Shown: positions 1 to 9,776, numbered from the stretch's first letter. The stretch is DNA of 64,000 nucleotides from an uncultured Aquimarina sp. (GCA_947493495.1 CANLRN010000012.1:24478-88477); one strand, 5' to 3'. Program-made: numbers and translations. The notes: generated by a model from the sequence alone, not told the origin.

Positions 1-1061
1 TCTCGAACCCTACGACCAAATTCGGAAATAGTCATAGAAACTACTTTATCATCCCATCCAGCACTCTTAAGATCATCATAAAAATGAGACATGGTTTCTG
101 ATAACTGAGTAATGAGTTCTTCTTGTCTGGTGAGTTGGTTGTTATGTGTATCAAAACCTCCAAGTGTTACCAGATATACTTTAGTGCCTAGATTTCCTTT
201 AATTAATCGAGATACAACACTTAATTGCTGTGACAATCTGTTATCGGGATAGTTTCCAAATTCTGAAGCACTTTCGAATGCTTCATTAATGACACCAGCA
301 TAAGTAAATGTAGTATTTGCAACCCCTTTTAAGTATCCTACTTTTTCTCCATGAGTGCAATCAGGAAGATTGTTTAAATCATATAAAGATCCGTTTTGAG
401 CAATTTCGAATAGCTTTCTTGGGTCTGCCACAGAAAAAGCAAAATTAGCATCATCTCCATTAAAAATAAGATTACCACTACTACCTATCTGTATGGCCGC
501 AGGACGCTCAGGGGGATTGACTAGATAATCGGGATATAAGTTTTCAAAATATCTTCCCATCCAGCCTCTACTTTCTTGATCAGTTACATCAGAAGTAGCC
601 CAAATATCAGAACCTGTAAAATGAGATAATGCACTATCCTCATATCCAACACCATGAACAACTTTCATCTGGCCATCTCCCCACATTTGCTCGAATTTAT
701 TGGCATAATTGGGCATTCCATAATCGCTATTTAAATTAAATAGCTGATTTTCTCGTATTCTAATATTGGGACGCGCATTGGCATAGGTGTCATATTGATT
801 GATAGGAACTACGGTATTCAATCCGTCGTTACCTCCTTTTAATCTTACGATTACCAAAACTCGATCTGTTTCTGATTCGTTAATGGCTGCAGATAAAGGA
901 GAGGGTCTAGATACAGATAGTGCCGTATTAGCAAAAGCTACTGTTCCTCCACCTACAATTCCTAATGCTTGTAGAAATGAACGTCTGTTCCACTGTTTAT
1001 GTTCCTGATCATTACATTTTCCAGATTGGGGACTTATTTTTTTATGATGAGTATCGCACAT
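1..1061 (-). CDS. DUF1501 family protein (copy B), cut by the window edge
   Basis: Partial gene: the ATG is at 1059-1061 and about 353 codons run off the left edge. The N-terminus carries a twin-arginine motif (WNRRSFLQALG) followed by a Gly/Ala-rich hydrophobic stretch, so Tat export is likely. The body contains VRLKGGNDGLNT, the HGVGYED.LSHF segment and VTLGGFDTHNNQ, diagnostic of DUF1501, a family with an alkaline-phosphatase/sulfatase-like fold and no settled function. It starts 7 bp after the DUF1800 stop codon, so the two are surely co-transcribed. It is a paralogue of the complete DUF1501 gene at 2980-4611. Whether it also has a T9SS tail cannot be seen. Confidence 0.9.
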   Translation of the reverse strand, partial: MCDTHHKKISPQSGKCNDQEHKQWNRRSFLQALGIVGGGTVAFANTALSVSRPSPLSAAINESETDRVLVIVRLKGGNDGLNTVVPINQYDTYANARPNIRIRENQLFNLNSDYGMPNYANKFEQMWGDGQMKVVHGVGYEDSALSHFTGSDIWATSDVTDQESRGWMGRYFENLYPDYLVNPPERPAAIQIGSSGNLIFNGDDANFAFSVADPRKLFEIAQNGSLYDLNNLPDCTHGEKVGYLKGVANTTFTYAGVINEAFESASEFGNYPDNRLSQQLSVVSRLIKGNLGTKVYLVTLGGFDTHNNQLTRQEELITQLSETMSHFYDDLKSAGWDDKVVSMTISEFGRRVR

Positions 1062-1068
1062 GATATTG

Positions 1069-2529
1069 TTATTTAAGTTGGAATTCGGGGATGGTTATAA
1101 GAAAACGAATTAATTGATACATTTGCCTTGGAACAGTATTAAAGTTTAAATCCCAAGTTCCGTCTTCAAAATAATTTTCAGGCACCTGATCTTTAAAAAT
1201 TTCCAAAGCTTGATTATATTCTGTAGTACTTGTGAGTTCTTTTGCCATAAAGTTATCTACAATAGATTTTGAAACTAATTCTACGTCATTAGAATTACCT
1301 CCCATAATATTTAAGGCAACTGCTCTATATTGCTCTTCATTATGTCTCCAAGCTCTCCATAAATACCAATTGATTAAATCCCATCTTGTGGTTAGTGTAC
1401 TAGAGTCTATCCAATCTTTATCACCTTGCCAACCAGCTACATCAATCGGGCTTAATAATTCTTGGCCTAATTCGTTACATCCACTACGAATTTTGTTGTT
1501 AAACTCAAAATCTACAGGCAATTCTATATTTAAATCCTTGAAAAAAGAGATTTGCACATCAGCTGGACTTTTGATAATAACACCTTGACTTTTTTCATCA
1601 AAGAAATGCTCGCTTTTAAATAATTGTCTAAGTACAGGGTCGATTTCAAAATTAGCATCCACAAATGTCTGAGCCATCTCATTTACGATGTCGTCATTTA
1701 TAGTAGGGCTCACAAAATAACGGTATAACTTATTGCATATGAATTCAGCGATTTGGTTAGGTTTGTTCTCAAAAAGAATATCAATCACATCATTATAATC
1801 CCAATTTCCTGTTTGTCCAAAAATGGTTTTGGGCTCATTGTCAAATTTATTTTGATCAAATGTTACAGGTCCCCATCGTTGTTCTCTTTTATTCCAGCCA
1901 GTAAGTGCTCTAGAAGTTTCGGTAATGTCATTCTGAGTATATCCATTGTCTACTCCTAGTGTAAAGAGTTCATATAATTCTCGGGCATAATTTTCATTAG
2001 GTCGATTTTTATTGTTTTGAAAACCATTAAGATAAAACAACATTGCAGAACTAAGACCTATGTCTGTAGTAAAGTCCTTAAAATTGCCAATAGCATGTAA
2101 TTGTAGCAAATTATAATACTGAAACATATAAGAAGGACTGTTATAGACTTGAGTTTCTGTTACAAAATGATTACTCCAAAATAAGGTAAGCCGATCTCTA
2201 AGGTTGTTCTGAAACATATCAGCAACCATCTGATTTTTCCAATCTCTTCTGTATATAAAAGGGTTATTTGGTGTGGCATCAAAATCATCCTTAACCCAAA
2301 ATCCCCATGCAGGAGCAGGAGTAGGATTCATATTTATGGCTTCGTCTACTAAGTTGTCAATTAGATCAGAAGGGCTCTGATTTAGAGCATTAGTTGCCAT
2401 TTCTGGAGATGCTCCAAAACCAATTCTTCTGTATAAATGATTAACTTTCTGTCTATTCCATGGATTTGAATTAGACGGGGAATAGACATTTAACGAAGCA
2501 ACATTACAAGTAGTATTTGTTGTCATCAT
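1069..2529 (-). CDS. DUF1800 family protein (copy B)
   Basis: 486 residues. Typical DUF1800 features are HLYRRIGFGASPE near residue 30, RDRLTLFWSNHFVT near 115, NENYARELYELFTLGV near 180, the ALTGW segment, and KSPADVQISF plus PIDVAGWQGD in the second half. No signal peptide or lipobox is visible at the N-terminus. DUF1800 proteins are usually encoded beside DUF1501 proteins, as here (7 bp gap to the next gene); the molecular function is unknown. It is a clear paralogue of the DUF1800 gene at 4619-6154, sharing long motifs in the same order, so this is a duplicated gene pair. Because its partner has a Tat motif and this protein has none, export as a folded complex is a reasonable inference. 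Confidence 0.92.
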   Translation of the reverse strand: MMTTNTTCNVASLNVYSPSNSNPWNRQKVNHLYRRIGFGASPEMATNALNQSPSDLIDNLVDEAINMNPTPAPAWGFWVKDDFDATPNNPFIYRRDWKNQMVADMFQNNLRDRLTLFWSNHFVTETQVYNSPSYMFQYYNLLQLHAIGNFKDFTTDIGLSSAMLFYLNGFQNNKNRPNENYARELYELFTLGVDNGYTQNDITETSRALTGWNKREQRWGPVTFDQNKFDNEPKTIFGQTGNWDYNDVIDILFENKPNQIAEFICNKLYRYFVSPTINDDIVNEMAQTFVDANFEIDPVLRQLFKSEHFFDEKSQGVIIKSPADVQISFFKDLNIELPVDFEFNNKIRSGCNELGQELLSPIDVAGWQGDKDWIDSSTLTTRWDLINWYLWRAWRHNEEQYRAVALNIMGGNSNDVELVSKSIVDNFMAKELTSTTEYNQALEIFKDQVPENYFEDGTWDLNFNTVPRQMYQLIRFLITIPEFQLK

Positions 2530-2979
2530 AAGATTTGAGTTTGTATCAGTTAATGTTTATTTCTCTAAGCAGGAAACGTATTTAATTGGTTATTAGTGCT
2601 TTGTTAAGAAATGTTTAGTCTTTATTATGAAAACTTTTAATTTTGTTTAGTCAATAATTTTGTTTCAGTTGTAAACAATGGATTTTAAATATAGATGATT
2701 CTATTGAATTACGTTAAAACCGTATAGTATTCGTTGAGGATTGAATATAATTCGCTAGATTTTATATTTTTTCTGAACTAAAACCTCTAATATCTTATTT
2801 AGATCTCAGTTATATATATCTGATATGTAGGTTTAATCAGACATGAGTTAAGTTTTGTAGTATCCTTGACTTCGTCTATACAAGGTTTTTTTGATAACAC
2901 TTTTTTAAACCCATATTCATAAGTATTGTTTCGTTGATATATGTTCGCAAAAACACTCTAGTGAGTTATTTAATTCTTC
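2530..2979. other. 450-bp spacer between the two DUF1800-DUF1501 pairs
   Basis: No ORF with coding character. It should hold the promoter for copy B on the minus strand, but no clear TAnnTTTG element was found on that strand. A weak 5-bp hairpin (CCTTG/CAAGG, about 2871-2885) is followed by a T-run reading on the plus strand; no plus-strand gene ends there. Confidence 0.5.
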
Positions 2980-4611
2980 TTAAGAAATAAGTAAATGACT
3001 ACTAAAATCACTTTGGTTAGTTTCTATCCGATATACATATTGCCCAGTGCTTAGTCTAGTATTAGCAGCTTCTTTTACATTAATAATATGCCTACCTTCT
3101 AATAGCATTTCATTTCTAAGGGTAGCTACTTTTTGACCAATAATATTATATAAAACGATATCTACGTGTGTCGTTTCTGGATTCTCTATAGTGATAAAAG
3201 TTTGATTATCAGAATAGGTGACTGTATGAGCAAATGAAGCTCCTTCTATTGGAGTTGATGTAGATCCATCACAGCTAAAACCAAGATCTAGAGATTCGAA
3301 TTCTGCACCTAAAAGTGCTTTATTAACCACTTCTTGGTCTATACATAGCCATTCTTTCATCACAGTAGAATAGAGCTGTCTAAAATCATTAGTGTTGGAT
3401 ACATTTCCTCCTCTAGTTAAATCAGATAAATCAGGATGTTCTCCAATAAATCCATTTCCATTAAGACCAGTACCAAAAAAGAGTACAGGTGCAGCCGTAC
3501 CATGATCAGTTCCCAGAGATCCGTTTTCTGAAAATCTTCTCCCGAATTCGGAGATCGTCATCGTTAATACCTTATCATCCCATCCAGAGGCTTGTAAATC
3601 AGCATAAAAATTACTGATCCCTTCAGAAAGAGAATTTAATAAGCTTTGATGCCTTTGTATCTGATTGTTATGCGTATCGAAACCACCTAAGGTGACCATA
3701 AATACTTTGGTTCCTAAATTTCCTTTTATAAGACGTGCAATAATACGTAATTGTCTAGCAAAATTATCATCTTCTAGGTACCCTCCAAAATCTGTAGATC
3801 TATTAAAGGCATCAGAGATTGCTTCTGCATAATTATAGGTAACATTTGTAGATTCTCTTAGAAACTTTAGTTTGTCACCATAGGTACAATCTGGTAGCAT
3901 GTTTAAGTCATAAAAATTCTGATTTTCTATGATTTGTTCTAATCTAGCTGGATCAGAGATAGCGAATGAAAAATCATTGCCTGGTCCTCTAAAAATTAAA
4001 TTCCCCAAGCTTCCAATCTGTATAGATGGGGGACTTGGTGGCGGATCAAAGATATAATCAGGATATAGATCTTGGAAATAACGCCCCATAAACCCAGACC
4101 GTTCTTCTTCTACTAGATTGGTATTTGCCCATATATCAGTACCTCTAAAATGAGATAATGTTTGATCTTCATACCCAACACCATGAGCCACTTTCATCTG
4201 ACCATCACCCCATAAATTTTCTAATTTATTCATAGGTTTAGGCATAGCAAATTCATTTTCCTGTAGATTGATAAACTCACTAGGAGGTATTTTGATAAGA
4301 GGTCTAGCATTTGCATAGACATCATAGTCATATACAGGAATAATAGTGTTAAACCCATCATTACCCCCTCCTAATCTACAAATAATAAGAATATTGTCGT
4401 TTTCAGTTTGACTTAATGCCATTGACAGAGGAGAGGGACGTGAAACAGTTAGATTAGTATTGGCTAACATCATAGATCCTCCTCCTACAAGGCCTAATGC
4501 TTGTAAGAAAGACCTACGATTCCATTTTTTATGCTCATCTGGATTACAACTACTGTCTTCTTTAGTATTTTTTTTCGATTTTGTATTTCTGGAATGATTA
4601 GTATCACACAT
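2980..4611 (-). CDS. DUF1501 family protein (copy A) with Tat motif and T9SS type A tail
   Basis: 543 residues. A twin-arginine motif (NRRSFLQALG, arginines 32-33) is followed by a hydrophobic GGGSMMLA stretch. The DUF1501 body spans about 65-440, with ICRLGGGNDGFNT, HGVGYEDQ.LSHF and VTLGGFDTHNNQ. After residue 455 comes a C-terminal domain of the T9SS type A kind: VDIVLYNIIGQKVATL, then LSTGQYVYRIET and a short final strand. Such tails send proteins from the periplasm through the type IX system to the cell surface. The start lies 7 bp after the upstream DUF1800 stop. A Tat signal feeding the type IX pathway is unusual, since most T9SS cargo crosses the inner membrane by Sec. The biochemical role is unknown. 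Confidence 0.92.
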   Translation of the reverse strand: MCDTNHSRNTKSKKNTKEDSSCNPDEHKKWNRRSFLQALGLVGGGSMMLANTNLTVSRPSPLSMALSQTENDNILIICRLGGGNDGFNTIIPVYDYDVYANARPLIKIPPSEFINLQENEFAMPKPMNKLENLWGDGQMKVAHGVGYEDQTLSHFRGTDIWANTNLVEEERSGFMGRYFQDLYPDYIFDPPPSPPSIQIGSLGNLIFRGPGNDFSFAISDPARLEQIIENQNFYDLNMLPDCTYGDKLKFLRESTNVTYNYAEAISDAFNRSTDFGGYLEDDNFARQLRIIARLIKGNLGTKVFMVTLGGFDTHNNQIQRHQSLLNSLSEGISNFYADLQASGWDDKVLTMTISEFGRRFSENGSLGTDHGTAAPVLFFGTGLNGNGFIGEHPDLSDLTRGGNVSNTNDFRQLYSTVMKEWLCIDQEVVNKALLGAEFESLDLGFSCDGSTSTPIEGASFAHTVTYSDNQTFITIENPETTHVDIVLYNIIGQKVATLRNEMLLEGRHIINVKEAANTRLSTGQYVYRIETNQSDFSSHLLIS

Positions 4612-4618
4612 AAGCTTA

Positions 4619-6154
4619 TTATTTTAAATGAAATTCAGGGACTTCGGCAATATGAAAAAGAAGAGAAAAAAACTGATTAGGAACACCATCCAAGTCTAAT
4701 GTCCATAAATTTGGGGCAGTAGCTCCTGGTTCATAATAATTATCGGGGTATATATCTCCTTTAAATATGCCTAAAGCTTCATTGAATAATGTTTGATCTT
4801 GTAATCCTCTAGGTAAAAAGTAATCAAGAATAGCTTTTACAACGACTTCTACTTGCTCGCCTTGTAGGCTATTATCTATAAAGCCATCAGCTGAAGTGCC
4901 AATAGGTAACCCTAGAATAAAATCTCTAAATTGAGATTGGTCTTGTTGCCAAGCTATATTTACTATAAAACGGATACCATCCCATCTTCCCAGCAATAAG
5001 TCTGGACTAATCCAATTTTCATCACCTTGCCAACCTTCTACATCTATTGGATTTAGCAAATCTTGTTCTAAGATTCGCATCATATTTCTAAAAAAATCTA
5101 TATGATCAATATCGGGTAGTGTGGTGAATTGTATTTCATTAAAAAAAGAAATTATTAAATCAGCTGGACTCTTTATCACTGGACCTATTGCTTCCTGATC
5201 AAAAAAATGTTCACTTTTAAAAAGCTGACGGAGTACAGGCACAATTTCAAAATTATTATCGATAAAAGTTTGCGCCATTTGCGCTACAATAGCTTCATTA
5301 CAGCTGGGACTTACAAAATAAGTATACAATTTGCCACAGATAAAATTGGCCATCAGCGTTTGACGTTGTGTAAAAAGAATATCAATCACTTCATCATATC
5401 CCCAGTTTCCGGTTTGCCCAAAAATTGTTTTGGTCTCGTTACTAAACTGCGCAGGGTTAAAGATGATTGGTCCCCAAGTAATATCATTAGTATCTACCCA
5501 ACCTGTAATTGCTTTTGCAGTTTCTATGATATCGTTTTCATCATATCCGTTATCTACTCCAAGAGTAAATAACTCATACAATTCGCGGGCATAATTTTCA
5601 TTGGGTCTATCTTTGGTGTTTTCATCTCCATTAAGATATACTAGCATTGGTGGAGAGATACCTATATCATATACAAATTGTCTAAAATTACCTAAAGCAT
5701 GCAATTGCAACAGGTTATAATATTGATATTGATACGCAGGACTTCTATATACAAGGTCTTCTGTAACAAAATGATTGCTCCAGAAGAGGGTTAAACGATC
5801 TCTAACTCCATTCTGCAGAAAGTCAGTAATCATCTGTTTTTTTCCTTCTCTTCGATAAAAATTGAGTGTATTTTCTTCATTAGCCATTTGTACAGCATCA
5901 AACTGGTCTCTGTCCCAAAAAGCCCATATGGGTGCTTCAGTAGGAACTAGAGAAATAGCTTGATCAATTAATGAATCAACAAGTGCAGAGGGATTATTTT
6001 GATTAAGTGCATCAATAACTTCTGCTTTAGTGGCTCCAAATGCTATTCTACGATATAAATGATTTATTTTACTTACACTCCAAGGATTTTCTGTAGTAGG
6101 AGTGTACACGTCTAGAGATGCTAAGTTACACGAAGTATCAGAGATCATAGGCAT
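4619..6154 (-). CDS. DUF1800 family protein (copy A)
   Basis: 511 residues. It has the family motifs HLYRRIAFGATK (near 31), VRDRLTLFWSNHFVTE (near 120), NENYARELYELFTLGV, AKAITGWVD, KSPADLIISF and NPIDVEGWQGDENW. No signal peptide is visible. It is the first gene of a two-gene unit with DUF1501 copy A (7 bp spacing), matching the downstream copy B unit in order, strand and spacing. The 182-bp gap to the divergent gene at 6337 presumably contains the promoters for both directions. Function unknown; exported partner of DUF1501 by inference. Confidence 0.92.
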   Translation of the reverse strand: MPMISDTSCNLASLDVYTPTTENPWSVSKINHLYRRIAFGATKAEVIDALNQNNPSALVDSLIDQAISLVPTEAPIWAFWDRDQFDAVQMANEENTLNFYRREGKKQMITDFLQNGVRDRLTLFWSNHFVTEDLVYRSPAYQYQYYNLLQLHALGNFRQFVYDIGISPPMLVYLNGDENTKDRPNENYARELYELFTLGVDNGYDENDIIETAKAITGWVDTNDITWGPIIFNPAQFSNETKTIFGQTGNWGYDEVIDILFTQRQTLMANFICGKLYTYFVSPSCNEAIVAQMAQTFIDNNFEIVPVLRQLFKSEHFFDQEAIGPVIKSPADLIISFFNEIQFTTLPDIDHIDFFRNMMRILEQDLLNPIDVEGWQGDENWISPDLLLGRWDGIRFIVNIAWQQDQSQFRDFILGLPIGTSADGFIDNSLQGEQVEVVVKAILDYFLPRGLQDQTLFNEALGIFKGDIYPDNYYEPGATAPNLWTLDLDGVPNQFFSLLFHIAEVPEFHLK

Positions 6155-6336
6155 ATAGGTTTGATTAGTACTGTATTTGGGAACAATTTTTCACTAAATA
6201 TAATACTTTATAACGAAAGTATTTGTTAATTAGTGTCTATAAATGCAAATTTTAAGAAAAATACGTAAGAAAAATCTTATTTTTCCCCAGAATTTGTGAT
6301 AGTATGTAACAATCAAATTATAAAACTATAATCATA

Positions 6337-7233
6337 ATGATTATTCCTGAATTTATTGATAAAGGAGATAAAATAGCCATCTTAAGTACGGCTAGAAAAA
6401 TTACATCAAAAGAAATATTCCCTTCTTTAGAAATTATTGAGACTTGGGAGTTGATACCAGTAATCGGTAATACAATTGATCTTGAAGAACACCAATTTGC
6501 GGGGAGTGATCAAGAAAGAGCAGAAGATTTTCAGCGTGCAATAGATAACCCGCAAATCAAAGCCATTTGGTGTGCACGGGGAGGATACGGTACAGTAAGA
6601 ATCATTGATCAGATCGATTTTTCTAATTTTGTAAAACAACCAAAATGGATCATAGGCTACTCTGATATCACCGTATTACACACTCATCTTCATACAATGG
6701 GTATTGCTAGTTTACATGCGCCAATGCCTATTGATATGCATAATGGGACAAAAGAATCGATCAAATCTTTAAAAAATGTATTATTTGGATATCAAAGTAA
6801 ATATACAATCACTCCTCATAAGAAGAATCGATTAGGCTTCTGTATAGGACAGTTGATAGGAGGAAACTTATCCATTTTGTATTCGTTATGTGGATCGAGA
6901 TCAGCATTAGATACTAAGGGTAAAATTTTGTGTATAGAAGACTTGGATGAATACTTGTATCATATTGATAGGATGCTACAGAATTTAAAACGAAATGGTT
7001 ATTTTGATCAATTAGCAGGATTAATTATTGGAGGTATGACAAAAATGCATGATAATACGATCCCTTTTGGTAAAAAAGTAAAAGATATTGTCTTAGATAC
7101 AATACAAACGTATGACTTCCCGGTAGTTTTTGATTTTCCTATGGGGCATATAAAAGATAATCGAGCTTTAATTTTGGGTGCAGAAATATCTCTAGAAATA
7201 ACCAAAACTAATGTAACTTTATCTTATATATAA
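6337..7233 (+). CDS. LD-carboxypeptidase (peptidase S66 family, LdcA-like)
   Basis: 298 residues. Serine peptidase that removes the terminal D-Ala from murein tetrapeptides during peptidoglycan recycling. Visible catalytic elements: nucleophile Ser109 in IIGYSDITVL, Glu201 in CIEDLDEY, and His271 in FPMGHIKDNR, the Ser-Glu-His triad order of S66. ARGGYGTVRI (80-89) is the conserved strand before the nucleophile. No signal peptide, so cytoplasmic. Stop and next start (yraN, 7235) are 1 bp apart, so the two genes form an operon. Length matches the family. Confidence 0.93.
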   Translation: MIIPEFIDKGDKIAILSTARKITSKEIFPSLEIIETWELIPVIGNTIDLEEHQFAGSDQERAEDFQRAIDNPQIKAIWCARGGYGTVRIIDQIDFSNFVKQPKWIIGYSDITVLHTHLHTMGIASLHAPMPIDMHNGTKESIKSLKNVLFGYQSKYTITPHKKNRLGFCIGQLIGGNLSILYSLCGSRSALDTKGKILCIEDLDEYLYHIDRMLQNLKRNGYFDQLAGLIIGGMTKMHDNTIPFGKKVKDIVLDTIQTYDFPVVFDFPMGHIKDNRALILGAEISLEITKTNVTLSYI

Positions 7234-7234
7234 T

Positions 7235-7594
7235 ATGGCAGAGCATAATGTACTTGGTAAAGAAGGAGAACGCCTAGCAGTAAACTTTTTGGAAAAAGAA
7301 GGGTATGACATCTTAGAAAAGAATTATAGATATCTAAAAGCTGAAATTGATATCATAGCTCAAAAAAACACTACTATAGTGGTTGTAGAAGTGAAAACTC
7401 GCAGCACTCCAGATTTTGGGAATCCTCAAGATTTTGTGAAACCTAAACAAATACAGCTATTAGTCAAAGCCATTGATCAGTACGTAATAGAAAATGACCT
7501 AGATGTAGAAGTGAGATTTGATATCATTGCTATTATAAAAAATAAATCAGGGACAAGAATCGAACATCTAGAAAATGCATTTTATCATTTTTAA
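7235..7594 (+). CDS. YraN family protein (UPF0102, endonuclease-like fold)
   Basis: 119 residues, the usual size. Conserved pattern: LGKEGERLAVNFLEKEGY near the N-terminus, then NYRYLKAEIDIIA (Glu37, Asp39) and VVVEVKTRS (Glu52, Lys54), a PD-(D/E)xK-like nuclease core. The family is widely conserved but its role is not established. It follows the LD-carboxypeptidase with a 1-bp gap and ends 11 bp from the convergent methyltransferase gene. Confidence 0.9.
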   Translation: MAEHNVLGKEGERLAVNFLEKEGYDILEKNYRYLKAEIDIIAQKNTTIVVVEVKTRSTPDFGNPQDFVKPKQIQLLVKAIDQYVIENDLDVEVRFDIIAIIKNKSGTRIEHLENAFYHF

Positions 7595-7605
7595 ATGGTT
7601 ATCAT

Positions 7606-8208
7606 TTATTCTGACTTTATAAATATTCCAAATAATTCTTGATTTGTTCTTGGGGTAATAGAGTTGTAACATTTTTCAAAACGATGTACCTCGAAATGCG
7701 GGCTTAGATAGGAGAGATATAAGGTTCGATCACCTCCAAATGGGCGTTTCTCCATATCTCCTTTAAGCGGTATATCAAACCATAAACCTACCAGTTTTCC
7801 TTTAGGTTTTAGTAGCGCGTGCATTTGTTTTGCATACCTGCTTCGGTTTTCTGAAGTGGGGATGAAAGAACAAAAGAAAGTTTGCTCTAGAATTAAATCA
7901 TAAGTCCCCTGATGTTTAAAAAAATCTCCTTCGATTAATTGCTTTTCTGGGAAACCTGGATTACGATCTCGAAATGCTTGTAAAGGGATTTTAGAAATAT
8001 CTAATACAGTCACATTCTCGAATCCTTTATTCCATAGATATTCTGCTTCGTATGCATTGCCCGCACCAGGAATCAGAATAGCACAATTCTTACCTTCTAA
8101 TTGATCAATATACGTTTGTAATGGGATCGATGGATATCCAATATCCCAGCCTGTTTTTTCTTCTTGATACCGCTGTGTCCAGTATGTTTGTTGTTCAGTA
8201 TTTTGCAT
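7606..8208 (-). CDS. SAM-dependent methyltransferase, TPMT family
   Basis: 200 residues. N-terminal W..RY.....GWDIGYPS pattern, SAM-binding loop ILIPGAGNAYEAEYL, acidic residue in VTVLDIS, then FFKHQGTYDLILEQTFFCS and KRPFGGDR near the C-terminus. These match the thiopurine methyltransferase-like family (PF05724), whose bacterial members methylate small thiols or selenium/tellurium compounds; the substrate here cannot be told. It lies 5 bp downstream of bshB1 on the same strand, so a joint transcript and perhaps thiol chemistry are plausible. Confidence 0.88.
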   Translation of the reverse strand: MQNTEQQTYWTQRYQEEKTGWDIGYPSIPLQTYIDQLEGKNCAILIPGAGNAYEAEYLWNKGFENVTVLDISKIPLQAFRDRNPGFPEKQLIEGDFFKHQGTYDLILEQTFFCSFIPTSENRSRYAKQMHALLKPKGKLVGLWFDIPLKGDMEKRPFGGDRTLYLSYLSPHFEVHRFEKCYNSITPRTNQELFGIFIKSE

Positions 8209-8213
8209 ATAAA

Positions 8214-8930
8214 TTATATTAGATCAAAAATAGAATCTACTCCTATATAACGCTCAGTTGTATAAGCTTCAGCGTATTGTATATTAGCCACTCTTCCTAG
8301 ATCATACGCTTTGAACCGAATACTCTCCTTATAAATCTCACTAGAGATAGGGATCTCTGGTTCGCTACTAGATGGATCATAAAATTGTGAGCGATATGCC
8401 AAGATACTTTTCATTTTAGTATCCATATACTCACTAATATCTACAATAAAATCAGGAGGGATATCATACCATTGTATGTAATGATATACTTGTTTTGGTC
8501 TCCAGGCTTCTTGTTTTCTTTTATCTACTGTTGTTATTATTTTTTGTAAGCCTGATAAGAAACAAGAATCATTTGCTAATTTACTTCCTTTTCCGTGATC
8601 TACATGGCGATCGTACACTGCATTACATAGTACAATTTCTGGTCTATATTTTCGGATAATTTGTATGACTGCTAGTTGGTGTTCTTCATCATTGACAAAA
8701 AACCCATCTCTGAATCCTAGATTCTCGCGAACACTCACGTTTAATATTTCTGCCGCTTTTTCTGCTTCGGCATCTCTTATTTCTGGAGTTCCTCTAGTAC
8801 CTAATTCTCCTCTGGTAAGATCGAGTATTCCTACTTTTTTTCCATTGGCAACTTCTTTAGCAATCGTACCTCCACAGGCTAATTCTACATCATCTGGGTG
8901 TGCTCCTATCGCTAATATATCTAATTTCAT
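8214..8930 (-). CDS. bshB1: Bacillithiol biosynthesis deacetylase BshB1
   Basis: 238 residues. Zinc-dependent N-deacetylase acting on GlcNAc-malate, the second step of bacillithiol synthesis. It shows the LmbE/PIG-L zinc motif AHPDD (10-14, ligands His11 and Asp14), the TRGELGTRGT segment (39-48), GFRDGFF, and DRHVDHGKG (His109, His112) supplying the third ligand. The N-terminal MKLDILAIGAHPDDVE and overall length are characteristic of BshB1 rather than BshB2. Bacillithiol is the low-molecular-weight thiol of many Bacteroidota, so this fits the host. Confidence 0.94.
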   Translation of the reverse strand: MKLDILAIGAHPDDVELACGGTIAKEVANGKKVGILDLTRGELGTRGTPEIRDAEAEKAAEILNVSVRENLGFRDGFFVNDEEHQLAVIQIIRKYRPEIVLCNAVYDRHVDHGKGSKLANDSCFLSGLQKIITTVDKRKQEAWRPKQVYHYIQWYDIPPDFIVDISEYMDTKMKSILAYRSQFYDPSSSEPEIPISSEIYKESIRFKAYDLGRVANIQYAEAYTTERYIGVDSIFDLI

Positions 8931-8972
8931 GTGTTATTTATTTTTATAAGAATAGTATTGCATAATAAGGGT

Positions 8973-9617
8973 CTAGATTTTATCAAGCTGATCTTTAAAG
9001 TAGTTTTTCCAGCTTGTAGTTAGTCGTTCTGTTTTAAGCGCTTTTTCTAATAATGATTTGTTATTTTTATCAAATAGGTATAGCTCCGTAATTTGATCAA
9101 TAGTAATACTGTTTTTTTCTTTATATGTCATTGTTACTTTATCTCCAGCTGTTATTATCCCTTCTTTTAATACTCCAAAATAAAAACCTGTTTTTCTACT
9201 ATCTAAGAAAAATTTAACCCATTGCGCATTACCTATTTTCATTCCTAATTTATAACAAGGAAATCTAGGTTGCAATGCTTCTAGCTCTACTGATCCAATT
9301 GCAAAACGATCTCCCACGTGAATTTCTGTTTCGAACATACCTCCGCTAATATTTAGATTCTCTCCAAAATATCCCCATGGTAATTCTGTAACCCCTATTT
9401 TTTCTTTCCAGAACTTGTAATATTCAGAAGCATATAGACTTATGGGGCGTGTAAGACCACCGTGGAGTTTCGTGTCAGATTGTCTATCTCCTTCTATATT
9501 AGTAAAAAACACTTTTCTTGGATTAGACACAGGTGTTTTAAAAATTGATGTACGTATCTTTTTTTGTTGCCAAATAACTTCTTTTGGCATGCCAACACTT
9601 ATTGCATCTAGTTTCAT
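8973..9617 (-). CDS. MOSC domain protein (YiiM-like)
   Basis: 214 residues. The MOSC beta-barrel carries GDRQSDTKLHGG (43-54), GENLNISG (85-92) and the invariant cysteine in RFPCYKLG (Cys121). The C-terminal third resembles the helical extension of YiiM, which in E. coli takes part in reduction of N-hydroxylated bases with a molybdenum cofactor. No fused ferredoxin domain. It sits 42 bp upstream of bshB1 on the same strand. The substrate is not deducible from sequence. Confidence 0.88.
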   Translation of the reverse strand: MKLDAISVGMPKEVIWQQKKIRTSIFKTPVSNPRKVFFTNIEGDRQSDTKLHGGLTRPISLYASEYYKFWKEKIGVTELPWGYFGENLNISGGMFETEIHVGDRFAIGSVELEALQPRFPCYKLGMKIGNAQWVKFFLDSRKTGFYFGVLKEGIITAGDKVTMTYKEKNSITIDQITELYLFDKNNKSLLEKALKTERLTTSWKNYFKDQLDKI

Positions 9618-9776
9618 ATTACATCTATGCTAATTGATATTCTACCCATACAGTAGCTATCTACATAATGGTTGATACTGGTTTTTTCTATTCACTGTGT
9701 TATTATAAACTTAAGATTGCCGATAATCTGTGCTATATAAAATCTAGCGAATCTTTATTCTTTATAGCGTACAATT

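Noticed and set aside
1232..1588. 118-codon plus-strand ORF
   Set aside because: Lies antisense inside the DUF1800 copy B gene and has no family features; a shadow frame, as are the plus-strand frames at 1753-1959 and 5207-5572.
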